The position numbers were made by a program, and so were the translations under genes. The notes beneath the pieces were generated by a model. It searched no databases. It worked only from the letters and a program-made list of their open reading frames with translations, and was not told the origin of the DNA. Below are positions 1 through 5,119 of a stretch of DNA of 8,422 nucleotides, in pieces. The stretch covers positions 1 to 8,422 of the forward strand of contig CAKPCA010000029.1 of the NCBI GenBank assembly GCA_934141145.1, written 5' to 3'. How positions within the stretch are numbered: the stretch's first letter is position 1; each line of letters opens with the position of its first letter. This stretch comes from an uncultured Bacilli bacterium. GTDB lineage: Bacteria > Bacillota_I > Bacilli_A > RF39 > UBA660.

Positions 1-3
1 ATA

Positions 4-28
4 TTCTTCCTCCAATTTTATTATAACA
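4..28 (-). promoter_or_regulatory. Extended -10 promoter and ribosome binding site of a leftward gene outside the window
   Basis: Read on the minus strand, 28-20 is TGTTATAAT, a perfect -10 hexamer with an upstream TG extension. It is followed at 13-4 by a GGAGG-containing Shine-Dalgarno sequence running towards the left edge. The start codon must lie just beyond position 1. No good -35 hexamer sits 16-18 bases upstream, because that region is the loop of the hairpin at 34-60. The extended -10 probably compensates. The downstream gene cannot be identified. Confidence 0.65.
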
Positions 29-60
29 AAAAAATGCAGACAGTTTTTATGTGTCTACAT
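28..60 (-). terminator. Rho-independent terminator, minus strand
   Basis: On the minus strand, arms ATGTAGACA (60-52) and TGTCTGCAT (42-34) pair over nine positions with one mismatch, around a nine-base loop. The stem is followed directly by a run of Ts (33-28). This is the classic terminator layout and would end leftward transcripts from the gene at 196-741. It abuts the TGTTATAAT promoter element, so it could instead act as an attenuator if transcription of the next gene begins upstream. Termination is the simpler reading. Confidence 0.7.
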
Positions 61-121
61 TTATCTTACAACTTCATCAAAATTTGAATTAGTTTTTTTG
101 TTATTAAGAACTATACAAAAG

Positions 122-151
122 GAATTTAAAAACTAAGAAGTTTTTAAATTC
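122..151 (-). terminator. Perfect 13-bp inverted repeat, probable terminator or 3' UTR hairpin
   Basis: GAATTTAAAAACT (122-134) and AGTTTTTAAATTC (139-151) are perfect reverse complements around the four-base loop AAGA. On the minus strand the stem is followed by CCTTTTGT, a modest T-tract. It lies about 45 bases downstream of the stop of the gene at 196-741. The plus strand has no T-run after the stem, so a minus-strand 3' end signal is favoured. The stem is AT-rich and the tail weak, so it may work together with the stronger terminator at 28-60. Confidence 0.5.
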
Positions 152-195
152 AGTATAAACTGATAGTACAAATTATATTAAAATCAATTTATTGA

Positions 196-741
196 TTATT
201 TCACTTTAACTTTAGTAGAATTAATAATTTTTAAACCTTCAGCAATTTGAGGCTCTAATTCTCTTATTTCATCGAGTGAATAATATTCTTTACTAGTATG
301 TTCCTCAACATAATCACTTGTTTCAGCAAGGCAAACTTGATAATTATTTTCTATTAAATAATTAAAATATTCATCATTATATGATATGCCTATACCATCA
401 CTATAAAAAATCATATTTTCACTTGATAAATCATATAATTCGCGACCTATAATTCTATTATAATATATGTATTCAGTTACTTCATATGTTTCTTTATCGA
501 AAAGCAAATATATATTTTGACTATTATATAATTTTACTGTTTTACCATCTTGTATTACATATTTATAATAATCATCTACATCTGAGTACTCTGAAGGAAT
601 AGATACATATTTTGGAATTCCATTTTCATCTTTATTTTTAGCAGAATAAACAACTGGCACAATGACTGGAGTAGCTAATCCTCCAATTAATCCTAATACT
701 ATTAAATCATTTTTAAGTTTTTTTAGTTTCTCTTTTTTCAT
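196..741 (-). CDS. Unrecognised tyrosine-rich membrane-anchored or secreted protein (181 aa)
   Basis: I do not recognise this protein. It starts at an ATG (741-739) with a good AGGAGA ribosome binding site about eight bases upstream, and ends in TAA. The N-terminus is Lys-rich (residues 2-10). A hydrophobic stretch follows at about 13-32, ending VPVVYSA. This looks like a signal anchor or signal peptide. There is no lipobox cysteine, so it is unlikely to be a lipoprotein. The remaining ~147 residues are polar, acidic and unusually tyrosine-rich: 21 of 181 residues in total, with no Trp and a single Cys near residue 137. The C-terminus reads EIRELEPQIAEGLKII, a probable amphipathic helix, then a basic VKVK tail. 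It is a single-gene unit with its own promoter (773-800). By inference it is an envelope-facing protein; no function is assigned. Confidence 0.75.
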   Translation of the reverse strand: MKKEKLKKLKNDLIVLGLIGGLATPVIVPVVYSAKNKDENGIPKYVSIPSEYSDVDDYYKYVIQDGKTVKLYNSQNIYLLFDKETYEVTEYIYYNRIIGRELYDLSSENMIFYSDGIGISYNDEYFNYLIENNYQVCLAETSDYVEEHTSKEYYSLDEIRELEPQIAEGLKIINSTKVKVK

Positions 742-772
742 ATATATTTCTCCTAATAAAATATTAACATAT

Positions 773-800
773 ATTATAACAAATTAAATAATAAAATCAA
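773..800 (-). promoter_or_regulatory. Sigma-A-type promoter of the tyrosine-rich protein gene
   Basis: On the minus strand, TTGATT (800-795) is followed after 16 bases by TATAAT (778-773), preceded by TGT to form the same extended -10 (TGTTATAAT) seen elsewhere in the window. The predicted transcription start is near 766, giving a leader of roughly 25 bases that contains the AGGAGA ribosome binding site. Confidence 0.75.
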
Positions 801-872
801 TCATTTTATCGATTTCTATGTATTAATATTTTAAATTTTTTTATAAAAGTTTCAAGTAAAACTATATACAAT

Positions 873-900
873 AAAAAAGATATATGCTTGTAAATATATC
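873..900 (-). terminator. Rho-independent terminator of the feoAB operon
   Basis: On the minus strand, GATATAT (900-894) pairs with ATATATC (885-879) across an eight-base loop and is followed by six Ts (878-873). The hairpin begins only four bases after the feoB TAA (907-905). The stem is short and has just two G-C pairs, but its position and T-run fit the end of the iron operon. Confidence 0.65.
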
Positions 901-904
901 CTCT

Positions 905-2956
905 TTATATAAATAAATTTAATAGATTTGAAATAATAAAACATATAATTATTCCTGTAATAGTAGGAATTATAAATGATAAGAAAGTCCACCAGATACT
1001 TTTTGTTTCTTTTTTTATAGTTAAAAGAGTAGTAGCGCAAGGAAAGTGCATTATCGAAAATAAAATAGTACATATTGCAGTTTTTATAGTCCATCCATTA
1101 TCTATAAATATAGTTTTTAGTGCATTAATATTATCAAAATTAGATATTAAGTTTGTATTTAAATAACTCATTAAAGCAATAGGTATTACTATTTCATTAG
1201 CAGGAATACCAAGTATAAATGAAGAAATAATAGTTCCATCAAGTCCAATTAGTTTACCAAAAGGATCAAGAATATTTGTAAAATGATTTAAAATACTAGT
1301 ATTATCTATATTTACATTAGTAAATATCCATATAATTATACCCGCTGGAATAGATACTATAATTGCTCTTAATAATACTTTTAATGCTTTATCTTTAATA
1401 GATCTAAATATTACTTTAAAAAATTGTGGTCTTCTATATGGAGGTAGTTCTAGTGTAAAGGATGATGGCAGTCCTTTTAATAAAGTTTTAGATAATATTT
1501 TTGATGTTATAAATGTAATAAGTATTCCTATAAGTATAAATATAGTTAGTATTAAAGAATTAATTAAAGCATTATATTTATTATTAGATACTATAAAAAA
1601 CATAGTTATTATAGATATTATAGTAGGGAATCTTCCGTTACATGGAATAAAATTATTAGTAAGTATTGCGATTAATCTTTCTCTTTTTGAGTCTATTATT
1701 CTAGTCCCTGTTATACCGACTGCATTACATCCAAAACTCATACACATTGTAAGAGCTTGTTTTCCACAAGCATTACATTTTTTAAATCCTTTATCTAAAT
1801 TAAATGCAATTCTAGGTAATACTCCAGAATCTTCTAAAAGAGAAAATAAAGGAAAAAATATTATCATCGGTGGCAACATTACAGATATTACAAATGCAGT
1901 AACTCTATATGCACCATGTACAGTTATTTCTGTAAATAGATTTGGAAAAGATAAAACATTAAAAAAATTATAAATCTTATCTTCTAAATTAAATAGTATA
2001 TTATACAAAAGTGTAGATGGATAGTTAGAAAATACTATAGTAAGATAAAAAATAAACATTAAAGATATAATCATAATTGGAATACCAGTTATTTTATTAG
2101 TTAATAATTTATCTATTTTTCTATCTCTTTTTGTGTAATCTTTATTTTCAAAAATTACTACTTCGTTATTTATTTCTTCTGCTTTATTTATAATTTCTTC
2201 TGTAATTTTTTCTTTTAAATCAGTAATATCATTTTGGTGTAAATAATTTTTAGCTTCTTTTATTTTTATATTTAATTCTTCATTAAATATATTTTTATTT
2301 ATTTGTTTTTTTATTTCATTTATAATTATTTCATCATCATCTAAAAGTTTAATAGATAAAAATCTTTTGTCTATATTTATATCATCATTTATATTTGAAT
2401 AAATCATATTAATTGCATTTTCTATAACATCATTATATTTTATTTTATATGGTCTATTATAAGTAGTTTGTTCAATAGTTTTTAAAAGTTTATTAAGTCC
2501 AATATTACTTCTAGCGGACGAGCCAATAACGGGCACATTTAATAATTCAGATAATTTATCTAGATCAATTCTAATTTTCTTTTTTAAGGCTTCATCCATT
2601 AAGTTTACACAAACAATTACATTATCAGTCATTTCACATATTTGAAGTACTAGGTTTAAGTTTCTTTCTAAACATACCGCATCACAAACAACTATAGTAA
2701 CATCTTTTTTATTAAAACAAATAAAATTTCTAGCGACTTCTTCTTCATCAGAATGTGATATTAATGAATATGTACCAGGTAAATCATACATTAAATATTT
2801 CTTATTGTTGTAACTATATTCTCCAAATGCATTTTCTACAGTTTTGCCAGGCCAATTACCTGTATGTTGGTTCATTTTAGTAATCGCATTAAATATAGTA
2901 GATTTACCAACATTAGGATTTCCTATTAATGCGACTATTTTTTCGTAACTATTCAT
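905..2956 (-). CDS. feoB: Ferrous iron transport protein B (GTPase-permease)
   Basis: FeoB imports Fe2+ across the cytoplasmic membrane. The N-terminal GTPase domain is complete: G1 GNPNVGKS (12-19), G2 region HTGNWPGKT (31-39), G3 DLPG (58-61), G4 NLMD (118-121) and G5 SSA (146-148). A charged helical region follows (~155-285), matching the GDI-like part of NFeoB. The membrane domain begins near 291. It carries a cysteine-rich gate, CNACGKQALTMCMSFGCN (394-411), then ITGTRIID, TNNFIPCNGRFP (433-444) and the second gate GIPANEIVIPI (583-593). It is 683 residues against 773 for E. coli FeoB, within the range expected for the shorter Firmicute forms. The start ATG (2956-2954) has TGGAGA six bases upstream and overlaps the end of feoA by eight bases, suggesting translational coupling. 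The ends look intact. Confidence 0.97.
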   Translation of the reverse strand: MNSYEKIVALIGNPNVGKSTIFNAITKMNQHTGNWPGKTVENAFGEYSYNNKKYLMYDLPGTYSLISHSDEEEVARNFICFNKKDVTIVVCDAVCLERNLNLVLQICEMTDNVIVCVNLMDEALKKKIRIDLDKLSELLNVPVIGSSARSNIGLNKLLKTIEQTTYNRPYKIKYNDVIENAINMIYSNINDDINIDKRFLSIKLLDDDEIIINEIKKQINKNIFNEELNIKIKEAKNYLHQNDITDLKEKITEEIINKAEEINNEVVIFENKDYTKRDRKIDKLLTNKITGIPIMIISLMFIFYLTIVFSNYPSTLLYNILFNLEDKIYNFFNVLSFPNLFTEITVHGAYRVTAFVISVMLPPMIIFFPLFSLLEDSGVLPRIAFNLDKGFKKCNACGKQALTMCMSFGCNAVGITGTRIIDSKRERLIAILTNNFIPCNGRFPTIISIITMFFIVSNNKYNALINSLILTIFILIGILITFITSKILSKTLLKGLPSSFTLELPPYRRPQFFKVIFRSIKDKALKVLLRAIIVSIPAGIIIWIFTNVNIDNTSILNHFTNILDPFGKLIGLDGTIISSFILGIPANEIVIPIALMSYLNTNLISNFDNINALKTIFIDNGWTIKTAICTILFSIMHFPCATTLLTIKKETKSIWWTFLSFIIPTITGIIICFIISNLLNLFI

Positions 2957-3194
2957 TTTTTATCTCCACTAATATATCTTTAGCATCTTCATTTCTAATA
3001 GCTATAACACATCCTCTTATTAAATATGCCTTAGGGTCATTAAATGGACTTTTTAATACACATTCAATTTTACTATTTTTTATTATTCCCAAATCTTGAA
3101 ATCTTCTTTTTATCAAAGAATTATCATTTATTTTTAAAACATTAACAATATCACCAATTTTAGTTTTATCAAGTGTAATAATGTTTTCATTCAT
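2949..3194 (-). CDS. feoA: Ferrous iron transport protein A (SH3-like FeoA)
   Basis: FeoA is a small cytoplasmic SH3-like protein that supports FeoB-dependent Fe2+ uptake; its exact mechanism is not settled. The 81-residue length is typical. Recognisable features are the family's conserved RRFQDLGI (residues ~30-37), followed by the strand-rich segment SKIECVLKSPFNDPKAYLIRG, interrupted here only by normal variation, and the C-terminal IRGCVIAIR block where FeoA proteins carry a similar G-x-x-I-A-I/L-R sequence. The start ATG (3194-3192) has a strong AGGAGG ten bases upstream (3210-3205). It is the first gene of the operon. The stop TAG (2951-2949) lies inside the start of feoB. It is regulated from the intergenic region 3195-3271, where a promoter-like sequence and two short palindromes occur. 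Confidence 0.93.
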   Translation of the reverse strand: MNENIITLDKTKIGDIVNVLKINDNSLIKRRFQDLGIIKNSKIECVLKSPFNDPKAYLIRGCVIAIRNEDAKDILVEIKNE

Positions 3195-3208
3195 AAAAAA
3201 TTAACCTC

Positions 3209-3220
3209 CTAATTAATTAG
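3209..3220. repeat. 12-bp perfect palindrome next to the feoA ribosome binding site
   Basis: CTAATTAATTAG is a perfect palindrome in the feoA leader, overlapping the last bases of the AGGAGG ribosome binding site on the minus strand. It could be a repressor site or chance in AT-rich DNA. It does not match the 7-1-7 Fur box pattern. Confidence 0.3.
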
Positions 3221-3225
3221 TCTCT

Positions 3226-3253
3226 AAAATAGTATATTCATACATATTGTAAA
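3226..3253 (-). promoter_or_regulatory. Possible feoA promoter
   Basis: On the minus strand, TTTACA (3253-3248) is followed after 16 bases by TATTTT (3231-3226), four of six matches to the consensus -10. A better-looking TATACT (3236-3231) overlaps but has no suitable -35. The -35 region touches the AGGC...GCCT inverted element at 3253-3270, a reasonable place for a metal-responsive repressor. Both assignments are tentative. Confidence 0.4.
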
Positions 3254-3291
3254 GGCATAGTCATTAGCCTAAAAATTAAGAACTAAAAAAA

Positions 3292-3319
3292 TTTACAATT
3301 TAAAAAAATATGTTATAAT
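3292..3319 (+). promoter_or_regulatory. Strong sigma-A promoter of the TGA-interrupted gene
   Basis: TTTACA (3292-3297), a 16-base spacer and TATAAT (3314-3319), with the TG extension at 3311-3312, form one of the best promoters in the window. The predicted start is near 3326, about 20 bases before the ATG at 3347. It is divergent from the feoA promoter. Confidence 0.75.
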
Positions 3320-3346
3320 GGTACTTACTTTGAAAGAATTTTGTAT

Positions 3347-3712
3347 ATGAAAGAATTAAAACGTATTAATGGTAATGAGTTTCTTAAAAATATTTTTATA
3401 ACTTTAATTAAAAGATGAAAGTTAAGTGTTAGTTTAGATGATATTTTTCATTTAGAATATTATTATTTAGAAGTAATAGATGGTGATAATAATATATTAG
3501 ATAATTCAAAAAATAATATAATGAATTTTATTAATGGTTATAAAGAATATTTATATTATGATAAAGAAAGTAATATTATTAGTATATCTAAAGAGGAAGA
3601 GTTTTTAGAAGAATTATCATCTACTAATGATTCAGTAGATATTAAATATAAAAAAGCAGTTAAGAAACTTATAAATGGTAAAAAAAGAAAATTAAATGAA
3701 AGTATCTATTAG
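3347..3712 (+). pseudogene. Unrecognised ~121-residue protein gene interrupted by one in-frame TGA
   Basis: An ATG at 3347 opens a frame that runs to TAG at 3712, broken only by TGA at 3416-3418 (codon 24, in the context KR-TGA-KLSVSL). The same frame continues cleanly for 97 more codons, including KLSVSLDDIFHLEYYYLEV and a Lys-rich tail. The residue composition does not change across the TGA, which suggests a recent nonsense mutation rather than a frameshift or two genes. The ATG at 3521 has no ribosome binding site, so a gene starting there is unlikely. Upstream is a near-consensus promoter and a weak GAAAG ribosome binding site; downstream is a terminator whose loop holds the stop codon, so the unit is self-contained. 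I do not recognise the protein; it is charged, probably cytoplasmic and helical. Alternatives are translational readthrough or UGA decoded as tryptophan, though the other genes argue against the latter. Confidence 0.55.
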
Positions 3713-3727
3713 GATACTTTTTTCTTT
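3699..3727 (+). terminator. Rho-independent terminator containing a stop codon
   Basis: AAAGTATC (3699-3706) pairs perfectly with GATACTTT (3713-3720) around the loop TATTAG, followed by TTTCTTT. The TAG stop of the upstream reading frame is the last three bases of the loop (3710-3712). The terminator ends eleven bases before the -10 box of lspA. Confidence 0.8.
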
Positions 3728-3734
3728 AAAAAAA

Positions 3735-3743
3735 TGTTATAAT
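3735..3743 (+). promoter_or_regulatory. Extended -10 promoter of the lspA operon
   Basis: TGTTATAAT is a perfect extended -10. The -35 position (about 3715-3720) is occupied by the 3' arm of the preceding terminator and is a poor match (TACTTT). The predicted start is near 3750, leaving a leader of only about ten bases before the lspA ATG, with GGTGAAG at 3751-3757 as the ribosome binding site. Confidence 0.6.
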
Positions 3744-3761
3744 ATTTATTGGTGAAGAAAA

Positions 3762-4226
3762 ATGATTCAAATGATAGTTGTTTCTGCTTTAACTTTAATA
3801 TTTGATAGAGTAATAAAAATTGCTATAGATAAATATTTAATTTTAAATGTAAAAAATGTAGTAATAGATAATTTTCTATATATTACTAAATGTTATAATG
3901 AAGGTGCAGCATTTAATATATTTAATGGAAATACGATATTTTTAATATGTGCTAGTATTTTTGCATTAGTTATGTTATTTAAGTATATTAAAAGTAATAA
4001 ATTAACAACATTAAACAAAATATCATATGGTCTTTTAATTGGTGGAATATTTGGAAATTTAATAGATAGAATATTCTTAGGTCACGTTATTGATTATGTG
4101 AATTTTATAATATTTAATCATGAATTTGCAATATTTAATTTAGCAGATTGTGCTATTGTGATAGGTGCAATTTTAATAATATTAGGTGATTGGGGTGATA
4201 AGGATGAAAAAAGAAATAATAGTTAA
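3762..4226 (+). CDS. lspA: Lipoprotein signal peptidase (signal peptidase II)
   Basis: LspA is a membrane aspartyl protease that removes signal peptides from diacylglyceryl-modified prolipoproteins after Lgt acts. At 154 residues it matches the usual length. All family blocks are present: an N-terminal Asp (D15) in the first membrane segment, NEGAAF (46-51), GGIFGNLIDR (94-103), GHVIDY (107-112) and FNLAD (125-129). D111 and D129 correspond to the catalytic pair defined in the P. aeruginosa enzyme, and N99, D102, N126 and A128 are the other strongly conserved residues. Four membrane helices are expected (about 3-22, 57-75, 86-103, 128-143). The start ATG has GGTGAAG a few bases upstream. It is the first gene of an operon, and its last 23 bases overlap the next gene. 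Confidence 0.96.
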   Translation: MIQMIVVSALTLIFDRVIKIAIDKYLILNVKNVVIDNFLYITKCYNEGAAFNIFNGNTIFLICASIFALVMLFKYIKSNKLTTLNKISYGLLIGGIFGNLIDRIFLGHVIDYVNFIIFNHEFAIFNLADCAIVIGAILIILGDWGDKDEKRNNS

Positions 4227-5106
4227 TGATTTAGAAGAAAGTATAAGAATTGATCAATATTTAGCTAAAATAGAGGATTTAGATTTTACTAGAGCAAAAC
4301 TTCAAAGACTTATAAGTAATGATCTTATTTTAGTTAATGGTAAGAAAATAAAAAATAGTTATAAAGTAGTAAATGGTGATGTAATTAGTATTACTGATGA
4401 AGAGAGAGTTTCAGATATAAAACCAGAAAAAATGGATATTGATATAGTATATGAAGATGATGATTTATTAGTTGTTAATAAAGAAAGTGGAGTAGTAGTT
4501 CATCCAGCACCTGGTAATTATAGTCATACTTTAGTAAATGGTCTTTTATATAATAGAGAGTTAAGTACTATAAATGGTAGTTTTAGGCCTGGTGTAGTAC
4601 ATAGAATAGATAAAGATACAAGTGGTTTATTACTTATTGCTAAAAATGATAGAGCACATGCTTTTTTAGCAGATCAATTAAAAAATAAAACTATAACTAG
4701 AAAGTATATTGCGTTAGTAAGTGGTGTTATAAATCATGATACTGGTCAAATTGATGCTCCTATAGGTAGAGATGAAAAGGATAGAAAAAAAATGTGTGTA
4801 ACATCAAATAATTCTAAGAAAGCAATAACTAATTTTAAAGTACTTGATAGATATAAAAATGCAACACTTATAGAGTGTATATTAAAAACTGGTAGAACAC
4901 ATCAAATAAGAGTACATATGAAATATATTAACCATCCTGTAGTAAATGATCCAGTATATGGTAATAAAAAATCAACAAGCTTTGGACAAATGTTACATGC
5001 AGAAACTATAGGATTTATACATCCTACAACTAAAAAATATATGGAATTTAGTGTAAAACCACCAAAGGAATTTGAAGAAATATTAGAAAAATATAAAAAC
5101 GAATAA
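4204..5106 (+). CDS. rluD: RluA/RluD-family 23S rRNA pseudouridine synthase
   Basis: This enzyme isomerises specific uridines to pseudouridine, probably in 23S rRNA; the target site cannot be read from sequence. An N-terminal S4 RNA-binding domain (~14-62, with ARAKLQRLI-like and LVNGKKIK segments) is followed by the catalytic domain. Motif I is DDLLVVNKESGVVVHP (86-101). Motif II is RPGVVHRIDKDTSG (128-141), in which D136 is the expected catalytic aspartate. Motif III is KTGRTHQIRVHM. The chosen start, ATG at 4204, has GGGGTGA five bases upstream. A GTG 18 bases earlier stays in frame but lacks a suitable site. The protein is then 300 residues, close to E. coli RluD. It overlaps lspA by 23 bases, the same pairing as B. 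subtilis lspA-ylyB. Its exact paralogue class (RluD against RluA or RluC) is less certain than the family. Confidence 0.93.
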   Translation: MKKEIIVNDLEESIRIDQYLAKIEDLDFTRAKLQRLISNDLILVNGKKIKNSYKVVNGDVISITDEERVSDIKPEKMDIDIVYEDDDLLVVNKESGVVVHPAPGNYSHTLVNGLLYNRELSTINGSFRPGVVHRIDKDTSGLLLIAKNDRAHAFLADQLKNKTITRKYIALVSGVINHDTGQIDAPIGRDEKDRKKMCVTSNNSKKAITNFKVLDRYKNATLIECILKTGRTHQIRVHMKYINHPVVNDPVYGNKKSTSFGQMLHAETIGFIHPTTKKYMEFSVKPPKEFEEILEKYKNE

Positions 5107-5119
5107 AAGAAGGTGAATT

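Noticed and set aside
183..196. Small inverted repeat ATCAAT-TT-ATTGAT at the end of the tyrosine-rich gene
   Set aside because: The loop would be only two to four bases, the stem is AT-rich and there is no real T-run, so chance is likely in such DNA.
852..1094. Minus-strand open frame of 80 codons overlapping the 3' end of feoB
   Set aside because: Shadow in another frame of feoB; rich in Tyr, Phe and Ile as expected of AT-rich antisense or off-frame sequence, and it runs through the feoB terminator.
3521..3712. A separate 63-residue gene starting at the ATG at 3521
   Set aside because: No ribosome binding site precedes it, and the same frame extends upstream through the TGA to an ATG behind a promoter. 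It looks like the distal part of a broken gene.
4186..4203. GTG start for rluD 18 bases upstream
   Set aside because: ATG at 4204 has GGGGTGA at the right distance; the GTG does not, and the extra six residues are not part of the family's conserved region.
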